Origin: an uncultured Johnsonella sp.
Lineage (GTDB): Bacteria > Bacillota > Clostridia > Lachnospirales > Lachnospiraceae
Direction: 5' to 3'
Assembly (NCBI GenBank): GCA_937927235.1
Contig: CALBCM010000015.1
Coordinates: 36,377-100,376, forward strand
DNA: 64,000 nucleotides
Position numbers and translations under genes: made by a program. Under the pieces are notes generated by a model. That model did no database searches and was not told where the DNA came from. It saw only the letters and a list, made by a program, of their open reading frames with translations. Shown here in pieces: positions 26,826-35,449 of this stretch; the stretch's first letter is position 1; each line of letters opens with the position of its first letter.

Positions 26826-26985
26826 TATAAGTAACCGGTAAGGCGGATTATGAATATTCTTTTTACTGGTTTTAACAGTTATCTGGTTTAACGGGATGAA
26901 TGAAGCAGCAATAGCACAAAATGTAAACTTTTTGCAAGTATTACAAGATGCGTTTAGCGAAATAATTAAAACAAAATAAGATGAT

Positions 26986-27018
26986 AAAAAGCTGTATAAA
27001 AATGTATGCGGCTTTTTT
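26986..27018 (+). terminator. Terminator after the MATE gene
   Basis: AAAAAGCTG (26986-26994) pairs with CGGCTTTTT (27009-27017) with one G.T pair, in a T-run. The 160 bases before it (26826-26985) hold only a 27-codon open frame at 26894 of doubtful meaning. Confidence 0.82.
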
Positions 27019-27050
27019 TATTGCAAAAATAAATTTGCTTGCTATAGCTC

Positions 27051-27096
27051 TTGACAAGTTAGCTTTTACTAACTAAAATATAGCTAAGCTATATTT
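27051..27096 (+). promoter_or_regulatory. TetR promoter with two palindromic operators
   Basis: A consensus promoter, TTGACA (27051-27056), 17 bases and TAAAAT (27074-27079), carries the inverted repeat AGTTAG-CTTTTA-CTAACT (27057-27074) in its spacer. Immediately after the -10 is a perfect 21-bp palindrome centred on 27086 (core TATAGCT-A-AGCTATA, 27076-27096). Both are in classic repressor positions and probably bind the TetR protein encoded 18 bases downstream. Confidence 0.78.
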
Positions 27097-27113
27097 AGAA
27101 AGGATATTTATAA

Positions 27114-27779
27114 ATGGAAGCTTCACCTACACAAAAGCTTATATTAAAAAGCGGGAAACGCATGTTTCTAAAAAGAGGCTTTAAAAGTGCTCCGTTAAGA
27201 AGCATTGTAAAAGAAGCCGGCTATACACTTGGAGCCTTTTACGGCTATTATAAATCTAAAGAGGAGCTTTTTTATGCTCTTACCGATGAGGTGGCGAAGG
27301 GATTTAAAAATCTGATAGAAAGCGTGAATAAAGAAGTTGTTCAGCTTCCGCCTGAGAGAATGATTTTTGAAATGATGGACTTGTATTTAAATAAACTGCC
27401 TGAGATAGCAGATTATATATATGCACATAAGGACGAAATGCTCTTACTTATAAAGTGCTCGGCAGGGACCAAATATGAGGGATTTTTTGCTACCTTCAGT
27501 GAGAGAAACAAGGAATTGATCAAAACAGGAGTAGAAAGAGCCAAAGCTGCCGGAGTCAGGATACACGGACTTGAAACCGACACCTTCGAGCTTCTTATGA
27601 GAAGCTACTCTGAAATAATGGCAAACATTATAATTGAGGGAAGAGATAAAAAGCAGATTCTAAGAATGATGAAGGAGGTGGGTGCAGTTTACAGAAACGG
27701 AATGTTGAGTCTTATGGAGGAAAGGGAAAAGCTTGAAGCAGTGCAGTCAATCCCTTGCTGCGAAATTGCAGAATTTTGA
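27114..27779 (+). CDS. TetR-family repressor of the ECF/ABC cluster
   Basis: 221 residues. The N-terminal HTH (about 8-55) has the TetR pattern LKSGKRMFLKRGFKSAPLRSIVKEAGYTLGAFYGYYKSKEELF. The C-terminal ligand-binding domain is all helical and unassigned. It is the first gene of a run that continues with an ECF S component, EcfT, an EcfA-exporter fusion and a second ABC half-transporter, so it probably controls the whole set from the operators at 27057-27096. Its start follows AAAGGA. Confidence 0.88.
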   Translation: MEASPTQKLILKSGKRMFLKRGFKSAPLRSIVKEAGYTLGAFYGYYKSKEELFYALTDEVAKGFKNLIESVNKEVVQLPPERMIFEMMDLYLNKLPEIADYIYAHKDEMLLLIKCSAGTKYEGFFATFSERNKELIKTGVERAKAAGVRIHGLETDTFELLMRSYSEIMANIIIEGRDKKQILRMMKEVGAVYRNGMLSLMEEREKLEAVQSIPCCEIAEF

Positions 27780-27830
27780 ATAATGAGGGAGAGTGCTGCT
27801 GTAAATTTTTAATAATACGAGGGAGAAAAA

Positions 27831-28445
27831 ATGGCAAGGAAAGAATTAAACTACGCTGCAAATAATGGCAGCAAAAAAATGAGTGCAAAGGAGCTTATGT
27901 ATGCGGGGGCGTTTGCAGCGATTTATATCGTGCTTATGCTTATAATAGTTATGGGTTCGGGCATAGTTCCGATTCTATATGTATTGTCGCCTATAAGTGT
28001 GGGAGCTGTCTGCGGAACTGTTTATATGCTCTGTGTATTAAAGGTAAGAAGGTTTGGAGCAGCTTTGATAATGGGAGCGCTTTTTGCACTGATTGCCTGC
28101 TCTTCAAATATGGCAGGACTTGTGATGGCGCTATGTACGAGTCTTTTGGCTGAGCTTGTGCTCTTTTTGGGAAAATATCAGTCAAAGAAGATGTATCTGC
28201 TGTCCTTTGTGGTATTCAACCTCAATATGGCTTGTCCCTTTTCCATGCTGCTTTTTGCCAGAAAGAGATTTTTTGAACTGTCAGTACAATATCAGGGTCA
28301 AAGCCATGCGGATGCACTGGCAAAGCTGCTGCCTGAGGGAATCTATTTTGCAATAGTGGGATTTGCGGTTTTAGGAGGGATAATAGGAGCTTTTATTGCC
28401 AATAAGCTTATTAAAAAGCATTTTGAAAAAGCAGGAGTTGTTTAA
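27831..28445 (+). CDS. MptD-type ECF transporter S component
   Basis: 204 residues with about five to six membrane helices. The N-terminus (MSAKELMYAGAFAAIYIVLMLI) and the ending (GAFIANKLIKKHFEKAG) match the MptD/trep_Strep S-component family, which provides substrate binding for energy-coupling-factor importers. The substrate is not fixed by sequence. The gene lies 51 bases after tetR and overlaps ecfT by one base. It is clearly related to the S component at 39347-39940: both carry K-[ED]-L-x3-G-x-F-x-AI near the start and NK..KKHF.K.G at the end. Confidence 0.82.
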   Translation: MARKELNYAANNGSKKMSAKELMYAGAFAAIYIVLMLIIVMGSGIVPILYVLSPISVGAVCGTVYMLCVLKVRRFGAALIMGALFALIACSSNMAGLVMALCTSLLAELVLFLGKYQSKKMYLLSFVVFNLNMACPFSMLLFARKRFFELSVQYQGQSHADALAKLLPEGIYFAIVGFAVLGGIIGAFIANKLIKKHFEKAGVV

Positions 28446-29176
28446 TGGAGTTTGCGGTTTACGGAGATGATTCAAAGGGCTTGATAAAGCTGGACCCAAG
28501 GACAAAGCTGTTTATTTTTTTAATTAGCGGGACAGTGAGTCTGCACTGCTACAGCCCGATTCCGTCTATAATCTACGGCACGGTCTTATGTACCGTGCTT
28601 GCTTTATGCGGAGAAAAATGGTTTGCGGCAAAGGCTTATGCCATGCTTGCCGTCATAGTATATTTCAGATATATGATAGAAAAAAGTCCGAGCGGTTCCA
28701 AGGTAGTTGATGCGGTTTGTCTGTCTTTAACCAGTATATTCTTATTTTCCGCTCCGGTGTTATTTTCCTTTGTACTTCTGATGAGGACTACTAGAATAAG
28801 TGAATTTATGGCTGCCTTCAGGGCTATGCACCTGCCCTTAAAGGTAATAATTCCGGTAGCGGTAATAATCAGGTTTATTCCTTCCGTGTCGGATGAATGG
28901 AGCGGAATAAGAAAGGCAATGGTATTCAGAGGAATTTCTCTTGAACCTTCAGATATAATAAAATCGCCGTTTAAAATTGTAGAATATGTGCTCATACCGC
29001 TGCTTTTTTCCTGCATAGCGGTAATGGAAGAAATGGCGGCGGCAGCTCTGGCAAGAGGAATAGAAAGCGAAGGAAAACGCTCTTCATTTGAGAGAGTAAA
29101 GCTTGGAGCTTTAGATTATATTATTATGACAGTGTTTACAGGGCTTTTGATTTATATATTGAGGATTGGAAAGTAA
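28445..29176 (+). CDS. ECF transporter transmembrane coupling protein EcfT
   Basis: 243 residues. The hydrophobic N-terminal half (DPRTKLFIFLISGTVSL) is followed by coupling-helix motifs. EcfT proteins carry two Ala-Arg-Gly-type motifs that dock on the ATPases; here VFRGIS and ALARGIESEGKR fill these places. It connects the S component to the double ATPase encoded next. The ATG shares its first base with the stop of the S-component gene, and its end overlaps the open frame of the following gene, indicating tight translational coupling. Confidence 0.85.
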   Translation: MEFAVYGDDSKGLIKLDPRTKLFIFLISGTVSLHCYSPIPSIIYGTVLCTVLALCGEKWFAAKAYAMLAVIVYFRYMIEKSPSGSKVVDAVCLSLTSIFLFSAPVLFSFVLLMRTTRISEFMAAFRAMHLPLKVIIPVAVIIRFIPSVSDEWSGIRKAMVFRGISLEPSDIIKSPFKIVEYVLIPLLFSCIAVMEEMAAAALARGIESEGKRSSFERVKLGALDYIIMTVFTGLLIYILRIGK

Positions 29177-29180
29177 ATTT

Positions 29181-32100
29181 ATGATAAGATTTGAGAATGT
29201 AAGTTTTCATTATGGCGGAGAGTATGGTACAGGAGAGGGAGTAGACAGCCTTAACTTTGAAATTAAAGAGGGTGAGTTCATTGTACTGTGCGGAAGAAGC
29301 GGCTGCGGCAAAACTACTGTAACAAGGCTTATCAACGGACTCGCCCCTAATTTTTATCAGGGAGAGCTTGAGGGAAAGGTTTTGGTCAAGGAGGTATGTG
29401 TGAGTGAAGCTCCTCTTTCGCTTACCTCACGCTATGTGGGAAGTGTTTTTCAAAATCCCAAAAGTCAGTTTTTTAATGTGGACAGCACCGGAGAGCTGGT
29501 ATTCGGCTGTGAAAATCAAAACCTTGAAAGAGAAGCGATAGGAAAAAGACTTGAAAAGACTAAGCGTGATATGCAGCTTGAAGCCCTGATGGACAGAAAT
29601 ATTTTTGAGCTTTCCGGAGGAGAAAAACAGCAGATAGCGGTCGGGAGTGCCTATACTGCCGCTCCGGAGGTCTATGTGCTTGACGAGCCCTCATCAAATC
29701 TTGATAAGAAAGCTGTCAAAAGACTTAGAGATACTTTAGCAAAGATAAAAGAGTCGGGAAAGACTGTAGTGCTTTCAGAGCACAGGCTGTTTTATCTTAT
29801 GGGGCTGGCGGACAGATTTTTATATATGGAGAATGGCAGTATAACCGGCTCATATTCCGCAGAGGAGGTTTTAAGCTTTTCAGATAAGATTTTGGAGGAA
29901 AAAGGTCTGCGGCTGCCCGATTTAAGAAGGCTAAAGAAGACAGGCAGGTCCTATAACGGAGCTCTTAAAAGAGTGGAGGCTGTAGATATGGTGGATTTAA
30001 CCTGCAGCAGAGGAGGAAATCAGATTCTTGATATAGACAGAGTTTCAATACCTTACGGCAGTGTTATAGCACTGACAGGAGATAACGGCTGCGGGAAAAG
30101 TACACTTTCCGAGGCAATTTGCGGAGTTATACCCTCAAATGGAAGTATAGGCTTTGACGGTAAATATCTTACAGCTAAGGAGAGGACTAGAGAGAGCTTT
30201 TTGGTAATGCAGGATGTCAACCGTCAGCTTTTTTCGGATTCGGTAATCGAAGAGGTCCGCATGCAGTCAAAAATAACTGAAGAGGAAGCAGCTAAGGTAC
30301 TGGCTCTGTTAAAAATAGAGGAATTGGCAAAAAGGCATCCGGCTTCGCTGTCAGGCGGTCAGAAGCAGAGAGTGGCAATAGCGAGTGCTATTTGTGCAGA
30401 AAAGAAAATTTTACTTTATGATGAGCCCACAAGCGGGCTTGACCGGGGAGGCATGGAAAGCTTCGGCAGACTTTTAAACGAAACTAAGGAAAAAACTGCG
30501 GCAAATATAATAGCGACACATGACCCGGAGCTGATACTGGAGTGCTGTACCCATGTTTTGTATATGGAAAACGGAAGAATACAGAGCTTTTATCCGCTTA
30601 ATGAAGAGGGGGCAGAAAGATTAAAGGCGTACTTTCTTTCTGAGGGTGATATAAATGTAAGTAAAAAGCGGAAAAAAATCGGGATGTTTACAAAGATTTT
30701 TCAATATATGGGAAGCTATAAAAGGATTATGGCAGCTTCAATATTGGTGTTGATTGCGTCAGCCCTGGCAAGTGCAGTGCCTTATTTTATAATATGGAAA
30801 ATAATAGATACCGCTCTTTCAGGAGGAGAAATAAACTGGAGGAGCATATTTTTAATAGTGATATTAAAGCTGCTTTATACTGTGCTTTATATTTTCGGCT
30901 TGCAGCTTTCTCATCACTCGGCTTACCATACGCTTGAAAATCTGCGCTGCTCCTTGCAGGAAAGGATGGAAAAACAGCCTCTCGGCAGTATCCTTGATAA
31001 GGGAAGCGGTGCAATCAAGAAGCTGTTTTCAGAAGATGTGGAATCGGTAGAGCTTTTGCTGGCACATATTATCCCGGAGGGGATTTCCAATTTAATTATA
31101 TTTATTGTTATGTTTTTTGTCCTTATCAGAGTAAACTGGCTGCTTGCACTGGTGACCTTGTTTATGCTGCTTTTCGGGATAAGTGCTTCAGGTCAGACTG
31201 TGAAGATAGGAATGAGCAGGATGGGAAACTATTTCGCTTCTGCAAAGCGTCTTAATAATGCTATTATAGAATATGTAAACGGCATGGAAGCGGTAAGAAT
31301 TTTTAATAAGCAGGGAGAGCATGGGGAAAAATATGAAAGACAGGTTGAGAGTTACCATAATTACGCTTTAGATTGGTATAGAGTCTGCTTTCCGTGGATG
31401 GCGGTTTACGGCAGCTTCTTTTCTCAGATTACGCTTTATTCAATACCCTTGGGCGGAATTTTAATTATAACGGGGCACTTGAGTCTTTCAGAGTATGTGC
31501 TTGCTCTTTGCGTAAGCTTTGGAATAATTCCGCTTGTGCTTAACTGTATACGTTTTATAGGAGCGATTCCTCAGGTAAATTATAAAATACAGGCTATTGA
31601 AAAAAATCTTGATTTTTCTCCGCTTGCAGAAGGTAAGGAGGCTTTTAAAGGCGAAAGCCGTGATATTTCATTTAATAATATTCATTTTTCTTATAAGAAT
31701 GATGAGATTATAAAAGGAATTTCACTTGAGATAAAAGAGGGACAAGCGGTGGCTTTGGTGGGAGAAAGCGGAAGCGGCAAAAGTACGCTTGCCAAGCTTT
31801 TGGTACATTACTATGATGTGTCTTCGGGAAGTATTACTTTGGGTACTCAGAAATTAACCGACCTCAGCCTTGAAGCTCTTAATAATGAAATTTCTTTCGT
31901 TTCTCAGAAGGTATTTTTATTTAATAAGAGTATTCTGGAAAATATAAGATTGGGAAAGCCTTCAGCAAGTGATGAGGAGGTTAAAGAAGCGGCAAGGAGA
32001 GCCGAATGTGAGGAGTTTATCTCAGAGCTTGAAAACGGCTATGAAGCTTTGGCAGGAGATGCCGGAAACCGCCTTTCAGGCGGGCAAAAGCAGAGAATAG

Positions 32101-32420
32101 CTTTTGCGAGAGCCATATTAAAAAATGCTCCCGTACTTATTTTAGACGAAGCTACCGCCTTTATTGACCCTGAAAATGAGAAAAAAATGCATAAAGCGGT
32201 AAGAGAGCTTATGAAAGGTAAAACAGTGATTACTATTGCACACAAGCTTAGAAACATAAAAAATACAGATGAGATAGTAGTTTTAGACAAAGGAAGAATA
32301 GCGGATAAGGGCAGGCATGAGGAGCTTATAAGCCGATGCAGGCTGTATAAGAAGCTATGGCAGGCTTCGGAAGAAGCCGAAAGGTGGAGCCTTATCAAAA
32401 ATGCGGGAGAAATAAGATGA
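29181..32420 (+). CDS. Fusion of double EcfA ATPase with an ABC exporter half-transporter
   Basis: 1079 residues from the ATG at 29181. Residues 1-230 and about 265-490 are two ECF-type ATPase domains, with Walker A GRSGCGKTT and GDNGCGKST and signatures LSGGEKQQ and LSGGQKQR. A linker of about 20 residues (SEGDINVSKKRKKIG) joins them to an exporter-type six-helix membrane domain (about 502-800) and a third ATPase domain (GESGSGKST, LSGGQKQR). In the paralogous cluster at 37222-38676 the double EcfA ends with its own stop and the exporter begins as a separate overlapping gene, so this is a true gene fusion. The predicted internal start at 30684 has no ribosome binding site. The stop overlaps the next ABC gene (ATGA). 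Confidence 0.85.
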   Translation: MIRFENVSFHYGGEYGTGEGVDSLNFEIKEGEFIVLCGRSGCGKTTVTRLINGLAPNFYQGELEGKVLVKEVCVSEAPLSLTSRYVGSVFQNPKSQFFNVDSTGELVFGCENQNLEREAIGKRLEKTKRDMQLEALMDRNIFELSGGEKQQIAVGSAYTAAPEVYVLDEPSSNLDKKAVKRLRDTLAKIKESGKTVVLSEHRLFYLMGLADRFLYMENGSITGSYSAEEVLSFSDKILEEKGLRLPDLRRLKKTGRSYNGALKRVEAVDMVDLTCSRGGNQILDIDRVSIPYGSVIALTGDNGCGKSTLSEAICGVIPSNGSIGFDGKYLTAKERTRESFLVMQDVNRQLFSDSVIEEVRMQSKITEEEAAKVLALLKIEELAKRHPASLSGGQKQRVAIASAICAEKKILLYDEPTSGLDRGGMESFGRLLNETKEKTAANIIATHDPELILECCTHVLYMENGRIQSFYPLNEEGAERLKAYFLSEGDINVSKKRKKIGMFTKIFQYMGSYKRIMAASILVLIASALASAVPYFIIWKIIDTALSGGEINWRSIFLIVILKLLYTVLYIFGLQLSHHSAYHTLENLRCSLQERMEKQPLGSILDKGSGAIKKLFSEDVESVELLLAHIIPEGISNLIIFIVMFFVLIRVNWLLALVTLFMLLFGISASGQTVKIGMSRMGNYFASAKRLNNAIIEYVNGMEAVRIFNKQGEHGEKYERQVESYHNYALDWYRVCFPWMAVYGSFFSQITLYSIPLGGILIITGHLSLSEYVLALCVSFGIIPLVLNCIRFIGAIPQVNYKIQAIEKNLDFSPLAEGKEAFKGESRDISFNNIHFSYKNDEIIKGISLEIKEGQAVALVGESGSGKSTLAKLLVHYYDVSSGSITLGTQKLTDLSLEALNNEISFVSQKVFLFNKSILENIRLGKPSASDEEVKEAARRAECEEFISELENGYEALAGDAGNRLSGGQKQRIAFARAILKNAPVLILDEATAFIDPENEKKMHKAVRELMKGKTVITIAHKLRNIKNTDEIVVLDKGRIADKGRHEELISRCRLYKKLWQASEEAERWSLIKNAGEIR

Positions 32421-34144
32421 TAGCTTTAATTCACGAGATTGTGCAGTTTACGGGAAAGCATGCTTTGCGTATACGTATTTCCTATATATTTGCGTTTTTA
32501 AAGTCTTTTTGTGCCAAGATGCCTTATATGACAGCTCTATTTTTAATAAATGAGTTTATAAAGGGCAGTGCAAGTCTTCTTATTTGTATAATTTCTGCGG
32601 CAATGCTTTTAGTATTTTTAATACTGCAGTCTGTTTTTACTTCATTGTCCAATAAATTTCAAGCGACAGCAGGCTATGACCTTTTTGCAGAAAAAAGAAT
32701 TGAGTTCGGGCAGCATTTAAGAAGGCTTCCTATGGGGTATTTTACCGATGGCAATATAGGAGAAATAAGCACTGTACTTTCCTCAGATATGGTATTTATA
32801 GAGGAACTGAGTATGCAGGCTATAGGAGAATGTATAAGTGATATTTTTTCGCAGCTTATACTTACCGTATTTCTTTTTGTTTTGCATCCTTTAATAGGAT
32901 TTACGGTTTTGGCAACGGAAATAATAGCAGCAACAGCAGCCGTTCCGATGAAAAAAGAAAGCGCAGAAAGCTCCGGCAACAGACAGGAAACTATTAAAGG
33001 TATGAATGCGGCAGTGCTTGAATATGCTCAGGGAATAGATGTAATCAAGAGCTTTAATCTGACAGGAGAAGGGGCAAAGGAGCTAAGAAAAAGCTTTGCG
33101 GATATGGCAGAGGACAGTCTCAGCTTTGAGAAAAGACATGTGCCTTGGGAAAGAGGGCTGCTTATGATTTATTGCTTAGGTACAGGCTTTATGCTCCTTG
33201 CCGCAGTCTATCTTTTCGGTAATAATAAGTTAAGTCTGGTGGAATTTATAGGAGTAATGCTTTTTTCTTTCGGGATTTTTGCTCCTATACAGCACTATTA
33301 TCAGCAGATGACACAGTTTACCATTATGGAGAGCGGATTAAAAAAATTCAAAAAAATAATGAATGAGAAAGAGCTAGAGGATAGAGGAGAAAAGGAGCTT
33401 CCATTAGAATACGAAAAGGAGCTGGTTTTTGATAATGTAACCTTTTCTTATGGAAAGGAGCCGGTATTAAAAAATGTTTCATTTTCAGTTAAAAGAGGTG
33501 AAACTCTTGCACTGGTAGGAGCTTCGGGTAGCGGAAAAACTACCGCAGCAAGTCTTATGGCAAGGTTTTGGGATGTGAATGAGGGGAGAATTTTATTTAG
33601 AGGGACGGATATACGCTCTATACCCTTAGGCAGTCTTATGAAACAGCTAAGCATGGTGTTTCAAAGGGTTTACCTTTTTGAAGATACCATCTACAACAAT
33701 ATAGTCATGGGTAATCAAAAAGCTGACAAAGAGGCTGTATACGAGGCGGCAAAAAAGGCGAGGTGCTATGATTTTATTATGAAGCTGCCCTACGGCTTTG
33801 ATACCTGGGTAGGTACGGGAGGAGCCACCCTTTCAGGCGGAGAGGCTCAGAGAATTTCTATCGCAAGATGTATTTTAAAGGATGCTCCGGTGATAATACT
33901 TGATGAAGCAACAGCAAGTATAGATGCGGATAATGAAAGCTATATACAGGCGGCTTTATCTGAGCTTTGCAGGGGAAAGACAACAGTAGTTATAGCTCAT
34001 AGATTAAATACGATAAGACAGGCTGATAAGATTCTGGTGCTGGATAAAGGACGGATTATACAGTCGGGAAAGCATGAGGAGCTTGTTAAAAAGGACGGAG
34101 CTTATAAAAATATGATTTTAGCGGGAGGAGAGGAGAATGAGTAA
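32417..34144 (+). CDS. ABC exporter-fold half-transporter
   Basis: 575 residues from the ATG at 32417, whose ATGA overlaps the stop of the fusion gene; a longer reading exists but lies inside the previous gene. Six membrane helices (about 20-300) are followed by an ATPase domain with GASGSGKTT, LSGGEAQR, LDEATASID and H-loop IAHRL. It likely forms a heterodimer with the exporter half of the fusion. Pairs of exporter-fold proteins next to ECF parts recall the streptococcal sia locus and the importers YbtPQ and IrtAB, so import of a chelate is possible. This is inference. Confidence 0.88.
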   Translation: MIALIHEIVQFTGKHALRIRISYIFAFLKSFCAKMPYMTALFLINEFIKGSASLLICIISAAMLLVFLILQSVFTSLSNKFQATAGYDLFAEKRIEFGQHLRRLPMGYFTDGNIGEISTVLSSDMVFIEELSMQAIGECISDIFSQLILTVFLFVLHPLIGFTVLATEIIAATAAVPMKKESAESSGNRQETIKGMNAAVLEYAQGIDVIKSFNLTGEGAKELRKSFADMAEDSLSFEKRHVPWERGLLMIYCLGTGFMLLAAVYLFGNNKLSLVEFIGVMLFSFGIFAPIQHYYQQMTQFTIMESGLKKFKKIMNEKELEDRGEKELPLEYEKELVFDNVTFSYGKEPVLKNVSFSVKRGETLALVGASGSGKTTAASLMARFWDVNEGRILFRGTDIRSIPLGSLMKQLSMVFQRVYLFEDTIYNNIVMGNQKADKEAVYEAAKKARCYDFIMKLPYGFDTWVGTGGATLSGGEAQRISIARCILKDAPVIILDEATASIDADNESYIQAALSELCRGKTTVVIAHRLNTIRQADKILVLDKGRIIQSGKHEELVKKDGAYKNMILAGGEENE

Positions 34145-34325
34145 ATCCTTATCTAAAATAATAGGTATTTTTACTTTGGTTATCAGCATATTTTTTATTC
34201 TCGGAGGGCTGTTTATGCCCTCCGGAGATAAAAATAATCTGCTGCCCTTATTTTCTTTAATTTTTGGAGTTATTTTACTTATTATCGGTACTTTACTTTA
34301 TAAAATTATTAAAGTGGAGGATTAA
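34137..34325 (+). CDS. Small two-helix membrane protein
   Basis: 62 residues. Two hydrophobic helices (about 8-27 and 36-55) are separated by a short loop with SGDKNN. The ATG overlaps the last codons of the ABC gene by eight bases, with GGAGAGGAG just before it, so it is translationally coupled to the transporter. Its role is unknown; it could be a small accessory subunit. Confidence 0.6.
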   Translation: MSKSLSKIIGIFTLVISIFFILGGLFMPSGDKNNLLPLFSLIFGVILLIIGTLLYKIIKVED

Positions 34326-34326
34326 A

Positions 34327-34434
34327 AGGGAGTTTATTAATGTAGGAGTTTATACTGCAATTTATTTAGCAGTATTTTTTATGTGGGGAGGGGATATGTT
34401 GAATGTGATTCTGGATATTAAGCGGCATTATTAG
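34327..34434 (+). pseudogene. Relic of a third MptD-type S component (N-terminal fragment)
   Basis: In one frame without a start codon the sequence reads REFINVGVYTAIYLAVFFMW and then GGDMLNVILDIKRHY before TAG. This aligns with the N-termini of the two S components in this window (KELMYAGAFAAIYIV and KDLATIGIFSAIMIV) at the R/K-[ED]-[LF]-x3-G-x-[YF]-x-AI pattern. The fragment covers only the first helix and degenerates afterwards. It suggests that a further ECF gene once followed the operon. Confidence 0.5.
34352..34380 (+). terminator. Probable terminator of the tetR-ECF-ABC operon
   Basis: ATACTGC (34352-34358) pairs with GCAGTAT (34369-34375), followed by TTTTT. It lies inside the S-component relic, so it may be fortuitous, but it is the only T-tailed hairpin after the operon. 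Confidence 0.5.
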
Positions 34435-34509
34435 GCTTATGTGGAAAGGGGAATCATGTATGCAGTTTTGGAATGTTCGGAATAAAACAGCATTAGGGAA
34501 GGTGGTATT

Positions 34510-35145
34510 ATGACAATATATGAAATTCCAAAGAGCTCTAAGGAATGGATAAAAAAAGAATTGAGTAATAAATATTCTCCAGACAAGGCTGAAGAAAAGT
34601 ATCAAGAAATTATTAAGCTCTATGAAAAGTTTTCAAATGATGCTCCGAGCATCGGAGGAAAAGAAAATCCGATGTCCAAAAACTTTTACGGTGCTTTATC
34701 TGCTTTTGCGTATTACGAGTGCATGAATCGTGATATGTCTCCGGATGAAATTATGGATATGTGTTTTGGGATGATGATTGGAAACAAGAAAGGTGGTCAG
34801 CTTTCTCGGTTTAATCTGAATAATAAGCTGGTACAAAAAATCTTTCATGGACTGTTCAGACTCAGAGCAAGAAAACTGAACCGGCATAAGAAAGACGGCT
34901 CTTGGAATAATACATGGGGTATGAGAGTAAATCCGCTTAAGCACAAAGAAGGAATCAGTATTCATCTTGTAGGGTGCCCTATCGCCGATTTTGCAGAAAA
35001 TAACGGATATAGCGAACTGATGCCTTATTTTTGTGAAACGGACAAGGCTGTTATGGAGCATTTGGGAGGAGCTCTTTATAGAGAACATACCGTTGCTGAC
35101 GGATATGAAGATTGTGATTATTGGATTAAGAATAAGGGAAAATAA
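34510..35145 (+). CDS. L-2-amino-thiazoline-4-carboxylic acid hydrolase family protein
   Basis: 211 residues, cytoplasmic, no membrane segment. The C-terminal half has the family pattern: HLVGCPIADFAENNGYSELMPYFCETD, with Cys and Asp residues conserved in proteins annotated as ATC hydrolase. The named activity comes from Pseudomonas cysteine synthesis from DL-ATC; many Firmicute members lie next to TetR or transport genes and their true reaction is uncertain. The start follows AAGGTGG. It stands alone between the ECF operon and fic. Confidence 0.72.
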   Translation: MTIYEIPKSSKEWIKKELSNKYSPDKAEEKYQEIIKLYEKFSNDAPSIGGKENPMSKNFYGALSAFAYYECMNRDMSPDEIMDMCFGMMIGNKKGGQLSRFNLNNKLVQKIFHGLFRLRARKLNRHKKDGSWNNTWGMRVNPLKHKEGISIHLVGCPIADFAENNGYSELMPYFCETDKAVMEHLGGALYREHTVADGYEDCDYWIKNKGK

Positions 35146-35189
35146 TTGAGGAAGCTGGGCTGTTGACAAAAAACGAATAAAGACATAAA

Positions 35190-35227
35190 TCAATATCACC
35201 GACTAAGCCGGTGGTATTGACTTTTCT
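35190..35227 (+). terminator. Terminator after the ATC-hydrolase-like gene
   Basis: TCAATATCACCG (35190-35201) pairs with CGGTGGTATTGA (35209-35220), followed by CTTTTCTT. Confidence 0.82.
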
Positions 35228-35267
35228 TACGAGAGCAGGGAGTTACATTTATAGGTTGTTGAAAATA

Positions 35268-35299
35268 TTATAATTCCCTCGATTTCGAGGGAATTATAA
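35268..35299. repeat. Perfect 15-bp inverted repeat, possible bidirectional terminator
   Basis: TTATAATTCCCTCGA (35268-35282) is perfectly complementary to 35285-35299. It stands alone in A+T-rich DNA between a terminator and the fic operator array. Confidence 0.6.
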
Positions 35300-35339
35300 T
35301 TTAAAACAGAATTAAAAAGTATGGTTTATGATAAAAAAG

Positions 35340-35422
35340 TTTACTTAGGAAAACAACGAATGTTATAAGTAAAAAAATAATTGGAAATTTTACTTAATTT
35401 TAATATACTTAAGCTAAGTAAA
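35340..35422 (+). promoter_or_regulatory. Double operator: two TTTACTTA-N18-TAAGTAAA inverted repeats
   Basis: TTTACTTA occurs at 35340-35347 and 35389-35396, and its complement TAAGTAAA at 35366-35373 and 35415-35422. Both pairs have exactly 18 bases between the arms, and the pairs are offset by 49 bases. This regular layout 28 bases before the fic ATG looks like a cooperative operator, perhaps for the winged-helix end of the Fic protein itself. Confidence 0.65.
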
Positions 35423-35449
35423 ATAAATTTAACTTAAAGGATTAGAATT

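Noticed and set aside
26894..26980. 27-codon open frame after the MATE gene
   Set aside because: No ribosome binding site or recognisable features; probably chance in intergenic DNA.
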